Shown: in pieces, positions 1-6,440 of the stretch
Layout of the letters: the number at the start of each line of letters is the position of its first letter
Numbering within the stretch: position 1 is the first letter of the stretch
Assembly: GCA_964529005.1 (NCBI GenBank)
Contig: CAZGUH010000073.1
Span: 1 to 12,481 of the forward strand
DNA: 12,481 bases
DNA from: CAZGUH01 sp964529005
Lineage (GTDB): Bacteria > Actinomycetota > Acidimicrobiia > Acidimicrobiales > Ilumatobacteraceae
Reading direction: 5' to 3'
Notes under the pieces: generated by a model
What the model was told of the DNA's origin: nothing
What the model saw: only the letters and a program-made list of their open reading frames with translations
The model's database searches: none
Position numbers and translations under genes: made by a program

Positions 1-32
1 CTCTAGGCTGTGCCCCTCACGTGGAGGGTGTG

Positions 33-311
33 GTGCGCAGGTCCAGAGTCATCGTTCGTCAACATCTCATCATCGACGCGATCCGTCGTCACGGAAGCGG
101 GCTGATGGTGGAGGTTGCCGACCGGCTGGGCCGCCGCCATTGGATCCAGTTCGACTTCGCCACGTTCGACGAGTCGGTGTCACACGCGGACACCATGGAT
201 CACTGGCGGCGCGAGCGCCGGCCGCTCACCTATGTCAAGGGGGCGCTCGACGGGGCGCTGATCGATGACGAGGCGCTGTTCTGGTCGTCCTTCGGCGACT
301 ACGCGTTCTGA
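33..311 (+). CDS. hypothetical protein, about 92 residues
   Basis: I do not recognise this family. The frame is open from a GTG at 21, but a GGAGG at 23-27 sits five bases before a GTG at 33, so I prefer that later start; GTG 21 and GTG 30 remain possible. The product begins with a basic stretch (RRSRVIVRQ) and has a hydrophilic, mixed-charge body ending in an acidic and aromatic tail (LFWSSFGDYAF). There is no signal peptide, membrane helix or recognisable catalytic motif. It faces the small membrane-protein gene on the other strand and the two stop codons are only nine bases apart. High third-position GC and ordinary composition support it being real. Function unknown. Confidence 0.6.
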   Translation: MRRSRVIVRQHLIIDAIRRHGSGLMVEVADRLGRRHWIQFDFATFDESVSHADTMDHWRRERRPLTYVKGALDGALIDDEALFWSSFGDYAF

Positions 312-320
312 AACGCCCGA

Positions 321-638
321 TCACCGGTAGCGGTCGTCGGTTTCGGTCCATCGCCCTCGGTGTGACCCGGACTTCGCGAAGCCCCGGCTGACCATGTAGG
401 CGGCGCCCAGGATCGTGGCGAGCAGGCACGTGCGCCAGAGATCGAGGCTGGCGTCGTCGGCTGCGTTGTAGACGACGATCAGGGCCGCGACCCCGATCAA
501 CGTCATCCAGAACTCCGTGGTCGCGAACGACGGCTTCGTCTCCGAGATCGAGCGGGTGCGCTCGCGGAACGAGTCGGACGTCCGGCCCCGGACTTCCGAG
601 GTGGTGGTGCGGGTCATGGATGGGTCGTTGACGCTCAC
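321..638 (-). CDS. small two-helix membrane protein
   Basis: The start is a GTG (residues MSVNDPSMTRT) with an AAAGGAGG ribosome-binding site eight bases upstream on the reverse strand, which decides it over the internal Met at residue 8. The 105-residue product has a polar Arg/Ser/Thr-rich N-terminus of about 40 residues, then two hydrophobic segments: one at about residues 43-60 (FWMTLIGVAALIVVY) and one at about 68-85 (RTCLLATILGAAYMVSR), joined by a short acidic turn. The tail is basic. Small two-helix proteins with a lead-in like KPSFATTEFW are common as unnamed membrane proteins in Actinobacteria. No catalytic residues are visible; the role is unknown. Confidence 0.7.
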   Translation of the reverse strand: MSVNDPSMTRTTTSEVRGRTSDSFRERTRSISETKPSFATTEFWMTLIGVAALIVVYNAADDASLDLWRTCLLATILGAAYMVSRGFAKSGSHRGRWTETDDRYR

Positions 639-802
639 CTGGCTGCCTCCTTTGCGGGACAGATGTCAGGCGACTCGTACCCGTTTGCGCGCTCCGTGAT
701 GCGATCCGCTCACGGCAGCGCGGGGGATGGCAGCATCGGCGGATGCCGCAACGTGAGCGCGGTGTCATCGATGTCATCGACGGCGCCCATCGGAGGAGGA
801 GC
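639..802. promoter_or_regulatory. divergent intergenic region
   Basis: This gap separates the reverse-strand membrane-protein gene from the forward SPFH-like gene, so it should hold both promoters. The clear elements are the two ribosome-binding sites: AGGAGG read in reverse just right of 638, and GGAGGAGGA at 792-800. I see no convincing -35/-10 pair. A short inverted repeat, GCATC-ggcg-GATGC, lies near 732-745. Confidence 0.4.
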
Positions 803-1870
803 ATGCAACGGCGGATCGTGATCGGCGGGGTGGCGGGGGCGGTCGCCGTCCTCGTCCTGGGTCTCATTGCCATCTCGGGGATCACCTTCTCCAAGACGGA
901 TGCTTCGAACATGGGGTGCGTCTACAACGGCGGCCCGCTCGACTCGAAGAGCTTCCGCGGCTACACGGAACCGGGAGCCGGCCGGGTGTACCAAGGGCTG
1001 TTCTCCACCGTCGTCGAGGCGCCGGTCGGCCTGCGCACGTTCCGCATCTCGCTCGACCCCGGGCAGGGTGACACGCCGGAGCCGGCGTCGATCAAGGTGC
1101 GGGTGAAGGGCATCAACCAGCAGTACGAACCGACGATCACGTTCACGCTCAACACCGAGATCCGCGACGGCAAGCCGGTGGTCTGCGACTTCATCGAGAA
1201 GCGGCTGCGGCCGCTGGGCGCGACCGATTTCAACGCCACCAACGGCAACTGGCAGCACGGCTTCCTCGTCGAGACCGTCCTGCCGGTCGTCCAGGACGTG
1301 GCCACGCGCGTGCTCCAGAAGTACGACCCGACGGCGCTGGCCTTCAACACCAACGGCGAGCGGGACCGGGCCGCCGACGAGTTCGGGGTCGAGCTGACCG
1401 AGGCGTTGCCCGACGTGCTCGGCGACGACTACTTCTGCGGGCCGAGCTATCAGTTCGGCGGCGGGACGGGCGAGTGCGGCGCGGTCAACGTCATCCTGCC
1501 CGAGCCGTTGATGGACGCCGCCGACGCCGAACTGATCGCCGCCCCGCAACGGGCGAAGACCGAAGCCGACAACGCCATCGCGGTCGCAGCGGAGGCAGCG
1601 CGCAAGGCGGCGGGCGTCGCGGCAGAGCTGACGAAGGAAGCGGCGTCGGCCGAGGAAGCCGCCAACGCGCGGGAAGAGATCGCCGCCCAGCAGGCACGCG
1701 TGCAAACCGCCCAGGCCGCAATCGATTACGCCTGGTGCGCGGAGCTGGTGCGCCTCGGGCAGCGCTGCGACCTGGTGAAGGCCGCTGAGCAGGCGGACTA
1801 TCCGGATGTCGTCACCGCCGGCGACACAGCCATCGCCGTCACACCGTCCACCACGGTGCCTGCGGGATGA
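803..1870 (+). CDS. SPFH/band 7-like membrane-anchored protein
   Basis: The frame opens at 743, but the ATG at 803 directly follows GGAGGAGGAGC and begins the hydrophobic anchor, so 803 is the start (355 residues). Residues about 5-27 form one membrane helix (IVIGGVAGAVAVLVLGLIAI). A beta-rich region of about 190 residues follows, with the feel of an SPFH (stomatin/prohibitin/flotillin/HflK) domain. Then comes an Ala/Glu-rich segment, roughly residues 240-310, which should form a long coiled coil, and a short C-terminal part with a Cys pair. Proteins of this layout oligomerise on membranes and scaffold microdomains or proteases. No NfeD or protease partner gene is adjacent. The SPFH assignment rests on overall architecture, not on a diagnostic motif. 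Confidence 0.65.
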   Translation: MQRRIVIGGVAGAVAVLVLGLIAISGITFSKTDASNMGCVYNGGPLDSKSFRGYTEPGAGRVYQGLFSTVVEAPVGLRTFRISLDPGQGDTPEPASIKVRVKGINQQYEPTITFTLNTEIRDGKPVVCDFIEKRLRPLGATDFNATNGNWQHGFLVETVLPVVQDVATRVLQKYDPTALAFNTNGERDRAADEFGVELTEALPDVLGDDYFCGPSYQFGGGTGECGAVNVILPEPLMDAADAELIAAPQRAKTEADNAIAVAAEAARKAAGVAAELTKEAASAEEAANAREEIAAQQARVQTAQAAIDYAWCAELVRLGQRCDLVKAAEQADYPDVVTAGDTAIAVTPSTTVPAG

Positions 1871-1889
1871 CCGCCGGCGAGGCGGTCAT
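1867..1889. terminator. bidirectional terminator-like hairpin shared by two stop codons
   Basis: A perfect 9-bp inverted repeat (ATGACCGCC / GGCGGTCAT, loop GGCGA) covers the whole gap between two convergent genes. The forward stop codon (1868-1870) lies in one arm and the reverse stop codon (1886-1888) in the other. There is no T-tract, as is usual for terminators in high-GC actinobacteria. Confidence 0.55.
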
Positions 1890-2113
1890 ACGTACGGGCA
1901 GTGGCGGCAGCCGGTCGAACAGCACGTTCGGCGCCGGGCGAGGTGCGCTGCGGTGAACACGAAAAGTCCGGTCACCGGATCGGCATAGCCGCTCTCGCCG
2001 GCGCGCATGGCGGCCGAATGCGCCGCCAAGATCGCGTCCCGCGCGGGATGGTCGCGCGCCAGGCGCGTGGGGTGCGGCTCGCTCAGGTCTCGGTCCGCGA
2101 GCAGGTGCGCCAT
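1886..2113 (-). CDS. DUF5522 family protein
   Basis: The 75-residue product ends with the family hallmark: GYxDPxTGLFVFTAAHL, then TCC..GCRHCPYV. The Cys-Cys...Cys-His-Cys-Pro-Tyr cluster near the C-terminus (residues 64-74) is typical of DUF5522, a short family found across many bacteria and probably metal- or cluster-binding; its function is unknown. The start is the ATG at 2113, preceded by a weak GGTGGA-like site. The length suits the family, so the gene looks intact. It converges on the SPFH-like gene and diverges from the LysM gene, from which a 326-base region separates it. Confidence 0.8.
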   Translation of the reverse strand: MAHLLADRDLSEPHPTRLARDHPARDAILAAHSAAMRAGESGYADPVTGLFVFTAAHLARRRTCCSTGCRHCPYV

Positions 2114-2439
2114 CGCTCGCCATCATTCCACCCGCGGCCCTATTGGCCTTCGGCTGGTGAGTCCTGCCGGCGTCCGGGTCGATCCGATGGCGGGTCATCC
2201 GCCTTGAGCGATTGATTCGTTCGCGCGGTCCGAAGCTCTGATCTCTCGGTCCGCGCGACCGCCATGTCTTGAGAGAATGCAAACGTTTCGTCAACATTCG
2301 TCCGCCCAGGTGAACGGACGAAAAAGCCTCCCGAAAGGTTCGTTTTGGGGGTCAAGTTCCTCGCGCAACGTGACGACACTTGGTCGAAGCGAATTGCGGA
2401 CGGGCCGGCATGCCAGCCCTGTGTGAAAGGAACCCCCCG
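2114..2439. promoter_or_regulatory. structured gene-free leader between divergent genes
   Basis: No believable gene lies in these 326 bases. Two strong inverted repeats do. One is at 2221-2233/2246-2258: 12 of 13 pairs, arms TCGCGCGG...CCGCGCGA, 12-base loop. The other is at 2297-2304/2315-2322: eight perfect pairs, TTCGTCCG / CGGACGAA, 10-base loop. The latter is followed by AAAAGCC and a CCTCC...GGGGG pairing possibility up to about 2350. The ribosome-binding site for the LysM gene is GAAAGGA at 2425-2431. The region may hold promoters for both flanking genes and a structured 5' leader for the LysM gene. I could not match it to a riboswitch class by eye. Confidence 0.45.
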
Positions 2440-3738
2440 ATGAGGTCAGGTTCAGCCCGTTTTCGTCGTATCGCAGTCGTAGGGGCCGTGGCGGCGGCGA
2501 TCGCCGTCGGCTCCGTGGTCACCCTCTCCAATGCCGACGACGGCGCGCCGCGCATCGCATTCGTCGAGGCGCAACGTGGCGACACCTACAAGAAGATCGC
2601 CCAGCGACTCGCTCCCGGAGCCAGCGCCGACCAGATCATGGCGTTCGCGAACGAGATCAAGGCTGCCAACGGCAACGCCTCGATCAGCGCCGGCCGGATC
2701 CTGCTGTACGACGTGGCCGACGTGCCGCAGAACGGCGCCTCGGCGCCGGCGTCGTCCACGCCGACCACCGCGGCGACGACCACGTCGGCTGCGACGACGA
2801 CCACGCAGGCCGCGACGACCACGACGGCGGCGACCACGACGACGGCTGCGACGACGACGACGCAGGCGACGACGACCACCAGCTCGACGACCACGAGCAC
2901 GACCACCGCTCCACCGGTCACGGCGCCGGCGACTCCGTCCCAGCCGGGCATCTTCACCGAGACGTTCTCCGATGGCGAGGCGTGGAAATCGCGCTGGGAC
3001 GTCGAGGTCCACCACCGCAATCTCGCGATCGGTGACACCGGCGGGCACAATTCGCACGGTTCGTGGCCAGGCGACCACGACATGAACTGCGGCGGACCCG
3101 AGACGTCACGCGAGGTCCACGACCGGGTCGACGAGGTGTTCTTCCACTGCCGCGATCACCTGATGACGTCGATGGGCGACATCGACGGCTACTCCGTCCT
3201 CGCGTTCTCGCCGAAGCAGACGTTCTCGAACTTTTCGCGGGTGTGCTGGGAGCAGAACGTGACGTGGTCGTCGTTGAACGGCCGCCAGTGGACCGAGGTG
3301 GTGCTCCAGCCGGCGTCGGAGCTGCCCCCTGGCCGCCTGGCGCACACCAACGAGAACTTCCGCTCCGTCGACGATTCCACCTTGCCGCACGGCCCGACGA
3401 CGGTCGGAATCATGCTGACGGGGCCGGCAGGCGTGGGCATGTTCTACGGCGGCCACAAGGTGCTGTTCGACGACTACTACTTCCGTGACACCGAAGGCAT
3501 GGCGTCGAAGGCGATCCGCCGCCAGCACTGCCTGACCGACAACGGCAACGGCATGATCACGTTCACCGTCAACCAGGGCGCAGCGGGCATCTACTCACGG
3601 GTGTTCGCCGGCCGGTTCCCCACGAACGCCCGGGTGATCTTCGAGGACCACGACTACACGCCGGACAAGATCGACCATGCCGGTCAGCCCCGGACCACGT
3701 CGTACACCTGGCACTGGGACACGATCGACATTCGTTGA
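2440..3738 (+). CDS. secreted LysM protein with Thr-rich linker and C-terminal beta-rich domain
   Basis: The ATG at 2440 follows GAAAGGA at a suitable distance and opens a clear signal peptide (basic RFRR, then a hydrophobic core to about residue 29), so it beats the TTG at 2380. The 432-residue product has a LysM-like domain at about 42-91 (QRGDTYKKIAQRLAPG ... ISAGRILLY), expected to bind peptidoglycan. A Thr/Ala linker of about 60 residues follows (about 105-166), encoded by ACGACC-like triplet repeats, and then a domain of about 260 residues (170-432) rich in Trp, His, Asp and Gly with four Cys. That domain recalls concanavalin-like or polysaccharide-lyase-type jelly-rolls, but I cannot name its family. 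It is probably an exported cell-wall or glycan-binding protein, possibly an enzyme. Confidence 0.75.
   Translation: MRSGSARFRRIAVVGAVAAAIAVGSVVTLSNADDGAPRIAFVEAQRGDTYKKIAQRLAPGASADQIMAFANEIKAANGNASISAGRILLYDVADVPQNGASAPASSTPTTAATTTSAATTTTQAATTTTAATTTTAATTTTQATTTTSSTTTSTTTAPPVTAPATPSQPGIFTETFSDGEAWKSRWDVEVHHRNLAIGDTGGHNSHGSWPGDHDMNCGGPETSREVHDRVDEVFFHCRDHLMTSMGDIDGYSVLAFSPKQTFSNFSRVCWEQNVTWSSLNGRQWTEVVLQPASELPPGRLAHTNENFRSVDDSTLPHGPTTVGIMLTGPAGVGMFYGGHKVLFDDYYFRDTEGMASKAIRRQHCLTDNGNGMITFTVNQGAAGIYSRVFAGRFPTNARVIFEDHDYTPDKIDHAGQPRTTSYTWHWDTIDIR
2756..2937 (+). repeat. triplet repeat tract coding the Thr-rich linker
   Basis: Degenerate tandem ACG/ACC/GCG triplets encode runs of T-T-T-T separated by A-A or Q-A. 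The tract is low complexity and prone to slippage, so linker length probably varies between strains. Confidence 0.8.
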
Positions 3739-3755
3739 CCCGCTGAGCGCGGGTC
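3737..3755. terminator. terminator-like hairpin between convergent genes
   Basis: A 7-bp perfect stem (GACCCGC / GCGGGTC) with a five-base loop starts inside the stop codon of the LysM gene and lies 19 bases from the end of the reverse-strand arsI-like gene. There is no T-tract. It could stop transcription from either side. Confidence 0.45.
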
Positions 3756-3773
3756 CCGATCACGCGAACGCCG

Positions 3774-4175
3774 TCACGGGCAGCAGCGCCCCGTCTCGTC
3801 GCACGCCATCGCCGGCGCGTCGTCCAGGACGGTGTACACCTCCCAGGCGTTGTCGGGCCCTTCGATCCACGTCTTGTCCTGGACGGCATAGCAGCAGGAG
3901 ACGTTCGTCTGAACGTCCTGAGAGAGCCCGATCGAGCTCGCCCGGCTGATCGCCGCCGCGACCTGCTCTGGTGATTCCACCTCGATGCCGACGTGGTTCA
4001 AGGTGCCCGGGGCGCCGTCTCCGGCGAACAGCACGAGCTTCAGCGGAGGATCGGCGACGACGAAGTTGGCGTAGCCGTCACGGACCTTGTTGGGCTCGAC
4101 GCCGAACAGCCGCCGGTAGAAGTCGATCGACGTGTCGAGATCGGAGACGTTGAGAGCGAGTTGGACACGGGACAT
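3774..4175 (-). CDS. arsI: ArsI/CadI-family VOC metalloenzyme
   Basis: Reverse-strand AAGGGAGG lies seven bases before the ATG at 4175, giving a 133-residue protein starting MSRVQLALNVSDLDTSIDFY; an upstream ATG at 4202 is less likely. This is the vicinal-oxygen-chelate family of cadmium-induced CadI and the C-As lyase ArsI, which breaks the carbon-arsenic bond of trivalent organoarsenicals using Fe(II) and O2. The expected residues are present: Gln5, His61 (TLNHVGIEVES) and Glu112 (WEVYTVL) as metal ligands, and the vicinal Cys94-Cys95 (SCCYAVQDK) that binds As(III). A Cys-rich tail (C125, C131, C132) adds further thiols. It is divergent from an ArsR gene. Arsenic lyase rather than cadmium-induced protein of unknown activity is an inference from the conserved residues. 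Confidence 0.85.
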   Translation of the reverse strand: MSRVQLALNVSDLDTSIDFYRRLFGVEPNKVRDGYANFVVADPPLKLVLFAGDGAPGTLNHVGIEVESPEQVAAAISRASSIGLSQDVQTNVSCCYAVQDKTWIEGPDNAWEVYTVLDDAPAMACDETGRCCP

Positions 4176-4277
4176 GGAAACCTCCCTTGGATCGACGGTC
4201 ATCGATGCGTTGGATCGTCGCGCCTAGATCGACAGCTGTCAATGCACTGAATCGACAGGCTTCGATAGGCTGAGGCC
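4176..4277. promoter_or_regulatory. divergent arsI-arsR promoter region with ArsR operator candidates
   Basis: Two operator-like elements stand out. At 4228-4243, ATCGACAGCTGTCAAT is a 16-bp palindrome with one mismatched pair. At 4251-4266, ATCGA-caggct-TCGAT is an inverted repeat ending 11 bases before the arsR start. Both begin with ATCGACAG, giving an extra direct repeat at a 23-base step. A third ATCGAC...ATCGAT copy lies near 4190-4205. Actinobacterial ArsR proteins bind ATCGA-type palindromes, so self-repression together with arsI is expected. The reverse ribosome-binding site of arsI is at about 4182-4189. Confidence 0.65.
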
Positions 4278-4613
4278 GTGCCGGTGACCAAGCAGCGCAA
4301 GCCGATCGCCGTGGAGTGTTGTCCTCCCGTGCGATCGGTTGTCCTCGACGATGCCGAGGCTGCAAGCCTTGCAGCGAGCTTTGCTGCCCTCGCCGACCCG
4401 GTGCGGTTGCGGTTGTTGTCGTGCGTGGCCTCGGCGCCTGAGGTGTGCGCGTGCGACCTCCTCGAGCCGTCCGGTCGATCCCAACCAACGGTGAGTCACC
4501 ACATGAAGGTGCTCGTGGACGCCGGGCTCGTCGAGAGGGAGAAGCGGGGTCTGTGGGTCTGGTACCGGATCGTTCCCGAGCGTCTCGATGCTCTGCGCGC
4601 CGTACTCGGCTGA
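4278..4613 (+). CDS. arsR: ArsR-family As(III)-responsive repressor
   Basis: A GTG start gives 111 residues. The core matches ArsR/SmtB repressors: FAALADPVRLRLLS, then a winged helix-turn-helix with QPTVSHHMKVLVDAGLVEREKRGLWVWYRI. The thiols are telling. Cys14-Cys15 lie in the N-terminal arm (VECCPPV) and Cys57/Cys59 at the start of the DNA-binding domain (EVCACDL). The same layout forms the intersubunit arsenite site of the Corynebacterium glutamicum ArsR (Cys15, Cys16, Cys55). It probably represses itself and the divergent arsI, releasing DNA on binding As(III) or a related metal. There is no ribosome-binding site close to the GTG. No efflux pump or arsenate reductase is in the window. Confidence 0.88.
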   Translation: MPVTKQRKPIAVECCPPVRSVVLDDAEAASLAASFAALADPVRLRLLSCVASAPEVCACDLLEPSGRSQPTVSHHMKVLVDAGLVEREKRGLWVWYRIVPERLDALRAVLG

Positions 4614-4703
4614 ACGAGCGCGGCCGGAGGGTCACCGCGGTGAGACGCGGTCTGCTCGGCCGCGGCGATGGGAATGAGTTCAGGCCGAACGCCAGGAGCC
4701 GCC
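4614..4703. other. intergenic inverted repeats after arsR
   Basis: A perfect 12-bp palindrome TCACCGCGGTGA (4632-4643) is nested within an 8-bp repeat CGCGGCCG / CGGCCGCG (4619-4626 / 4657-4664). It could end arsR transcription or be an operator for the next gene. The next gene's ribosome-binding site, CAGGAG, is at about 4692-4697. Confidence 0.35.
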
Positions 4704-5153
4704 ATGCCCGTAGATCGCTACGTCGCTCCCGGTTGGTTGACGCAGAACGTCTTCAACCGGGGCGTCGCGATGTTGAACCGCCTCGGCGTCAGCCTCGCGG
4801 GCTCCCGCGAGCTGCGCGTGCGTGGCCGATCATCGGGGACGGTCCGCGCCACACCGGTCAACGTCCTCACCGTCGACGGCGAGCGGTTTCTGGTCTCCCC
4901 ACGCGGCGTCACGGACTGGGTCCGCAACCTGCGCGCGGCCGGAGAGGGCGAGCTGCGGGTGGGACGCCGAACCGAGCGGTTCCGTGCTGTGGAGCTGCCC
5001 GACGCCGAGAAGCCGCCGGTGCTGCGGGAGTATCTCCGCCGCTGGAAGATGGAGGTCGGCCGATTCTTCGACGGGGCGGACAGCTCGTCGCCGCCCGAGC
5101 AGCTCATGCGGATCGCGCCGAACCACCCCGTCTTTCGCATCGAGCCGCTCTGA
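4704..5153 (+). CDS. Ddn-like nitroreductase family deazaflavin-dependent oxidoreductase
   Basis: The ATG at 4704 follows CAGGAG, so it is preferred to the in-frame ATG at 4668; the product has 149 residues. The sequence has the split-barrel fold signature of the F420/flavin-dependent nitroreductase family (DUF385, the Ddn group): RVRGRSSGTVRATPVNVLTVDG, then RFLVSPRGVTDWVRNLRAAG, then GELRVGRR. These proteins bind deazaflavin F420 and reduce quinones or nitro compounds; many members have no known substrate. F420 use fits an actinobacterial host. The neighbours do not point to a pathway. The family call is firm and the substrate is unknown. Confidence 0.85.
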   Translation: MPVDRYVAPGWLTQNVFNRGVAMLNRLGVSLAGSRELRVRGRSSGTVRATPVNVLTVDGERFLVSPRGVTDWVRNLRAAGEGELRVGRRTERFRAVELPDAEKPPVLREYLRRWKMEVGRFFDGADSSSPPEQLMRIAPNHPVFRIEPL

Positions 5154-5223
5154 TCGCTCCCCGCCGCGCTGCGGTGACGTCACGTCGTGGCAGAATTCGC
5201 CGCTGCGTCGACCAGGGGGACCA

Positions 5224-5682
5224 ATGGACACTCGCACGATCTTGCTCACGCTGCACATCGCCGCTGTGGCGGCATGGTTGGGAGCCGACCTCCTGCAACA
5301 CGCCATCTCGCCGCGGTTCTCACGCGAGTCGTCGGGCGCGGCCACAGCGTGGGCGCGCCAGCAGCTGTGGCTGCACGAGAAGTACTACCCCGTGGTCGCG
5401 ATCGTGGTGGTGGCCACCGGCGTGCTGCTGGTGCTCGACGGCGAGTGGTCGTGGTCGTCCGGCTTCATCTGGGTGGGTGTGGGCGCCGTGTTGGGCGGCG
5501 CAGCGCTCGGGGGTGGCGGACTCGGATCACTCACGAAACAGCGTGTCGCTGCGCTCGAGGTCGGTGACGCGGAAGCAGCGGCTGGCGCGCACCGGCGCGG
5601 TGCCGTGCTCGGAGTGGTGGTCACCCTGCTGCCGCTGATCGCGATCATCGCGATGGTCGAGAGGTGGCGAGCCAGGGCCTGA
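5224..5682 (+). CDS. four-helix integral membrane protein (CopD/DUF2269-like)
   Basis: The ATG at 5224 follows AGGGGGACC, a good ribosome-binding site, and yields 152 residues. Hydrophobic helices lie at about 5-24 (ILLTLHIAAVAAWLGADLL), 54-72 (YYPVVAIVVVATGVLLVL), 80-100 (FIWVGVGAVLGGAALGGGG) and 127-146 (AVLGVVVTLLPLIAIIAMV). The opening T-L-H-I-A-A-V-A-A-W-L-G, with a helix-embedded His, is like that of DUF2269 and CopD-type membrane proteins. The specific family is tentative and no function can be assigned. The gap from the nitroreductase-like gene is 70 bases, so co-transcription is possible. Confidence 0.72.
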   Translation: MDTRTILLTLHIAAVAAWLGADLLQHAISPRFSRESSGAATAWARQQLWLHEKYYPVVAIVVVATGVLLVLDGEWSWSSGFIWVGVGAVLGGAALGGGGLGSLTKQRVAALEVGDAEAAAGAHRRGAVLGVVVTLLPLIAIIAMVERWRARA

Positions 5683-5689
5683 CCCGGCG

Positions 5690-6039
5690 GGCTGCGCCCA
5701 CTCGGCTCATCCCGAGATCGGCTGCTCGCAAGGCCCACACCGTCGGGCCATCGAACGCCCACATATTGGTTCGTGCCGACGATGGAGTAGGGCAGCCGCC
5801 CCTCAGCGTCGGGCGGTGGGTCGCCCTTCAGGGCGACCAGTTGTTCATGCGCCTTCCTGGCTTCCTCGCGCCTGAACGGGAAATCGGCGTGCTTTCCCCA
5901 CGCGGCGAGCGCGGCGTCGAGGCTGTCGAAGCTCCGCTCGTCACTGGCCAGGTCCACGACGCTACTGCTGCGCGCTGACCCGATCCGCAGGCCAGACCGC
6001 GTCGATGGCGGCCTCGAACGCGTGCTCGTTGATGGTCAT
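5690..6039 (-). pseudogene. possible broken gene on the reverse strand
   Basis: Most of 5683-6119 lacks an intact gene. On the reverse strand an ATG at 6039 opens 25 codons of ordinary protein-like sequence (ends DRVSAQQ) and stops at TAG 5964-5962. Five bases further, in the +1 frame, a GTG at 5957 opens about 90 codons of equally protein-like, high-GC3 sequence (SFDSLDAALAAWGKHADFPF, later LPYSIVGTNQYVGVRWP). This second frame has no natural stop: it runs antisense through the end of the membrane-protein gene to 5385. The simplest reading is one small gene broken by a frameshift and with its 3' end lost. Two unrelated short genes or a sequencing error are alternatives. Family not recognised. 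Confidence 0.35.
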
Positions 6040-6056
6040 CGATGACGCGCTTCGCT

Positions 6057-6119
6057 CAGTCCGTGCGGCTCGGCGGCCGCTATAGTGCGCCGGGATTTTC
6101 GAGCACGAGAGGCGGTTCG
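6057..6119 (+). promoter_or_regulatory. promoter region and ribosome-binding site of the three-gene operon
   Basis: A good -10 hexamer, TATAGT, lies at 6081-6086; the -35 region around 6057-6064 is weak. Transcription would start near 6093, leaving a short leader. GAGAGG at 6107-6112 is spaced seven bases from the ATG at 6120. Confidence 0.5.
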
Positions 6120-6440
6120 ATGTCGGGTGCGGTGTTGATCGTTGTCGCTGGGCTTGTCGTCCTGCTGCTTGTCATCGTCGCCGCGACGCGCTCGTCATTT
6201 CTCAAGCGATTCCACCTTCGGCTTCCCGGTTTGACATCGCAGGTGGAGATGGGTGGGAACGAGCGCTCCACCTTCCGGGATCGCAAGGGTCACCATTCAG
6301 GGTCGACCTTCAATGTCCGGGGAACGGCGGACGTTCGAATGGACGAGACACGCACCAACGATTCCACGTTCAATATCGGGACGCCCCACGTGGATCAATC
6401 CGATCGAAACGGAACTGGCGGACCGACGACACCGGCATGA
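6120..6440 (+). CDS. one-helix membrane protein with repeated S-T-F motifs
   Basis: I prefer the ATG at 6120 (GAGAGG upstream, directly before the hydrophobic helix) to the ATG at 6042. The 106-residue protein has a strong N-terminal membrane anchor at about 4-22 (AVLIVVAGLVVLLLVIV), a basic flank, and then a polar, Gly/Asn/Thr-rich tail that should lie in the cytosol. The tail holds S-T-F three times: NERSTFRDRKG (48-57), SGSTFNVRGTA (60-70) and NDSTFNIGTP (80-89). The last two are clearly related short beta-prone repeats. A similar string occurs in the next protein. Its stop codon overlaps the next start (ATGA). Family not recognised; it may be the membrane-bound partner of the NTPase. Confidence 0.7.
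   Translation: MSGAVLIVVAGLVVLLLVIVAATRSSFLKRFHLRLPGLTSQVEMGGNERSTFRDRKGHHSGSTFNVRGTADVRMDETRTNDSTFNIGTPHVDQSDRNGTGGPTTPA

Noticed and set aside
710..1705. Long reverse-strand open frame of 331 codons antisense to the SPFH-like gene.
   Set aside because: The composition (Arg, Gly, Val, Leu, Asp with no domain) is typical of antisense shadow in high-GC DNA. The forward gene has a ribosome-binding site, membrane helix and coiled coil.
1839..2297. Open reverse frame of 152 codons around the DUF5522 gene.
   Set aside because: It is the shifted frame of the DUF5522 gene: Arg/Pro-rich shadow sequence without domain character.
2756..2937. Repeat tract considered as a CRISPR array or minisatellite locus.
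   Set aside because: The units are degenerate triplets coding a Thr-rich linker; there are no spacers or regular repeats.
4445..5638. Forward open frame of 397 codons overlapping arsR, the nitroreductase-like gene and the membrane-protein gene.
   Set aside because: It is Arg-rich shadow sequence; three recognisable genes occupy the other frames.
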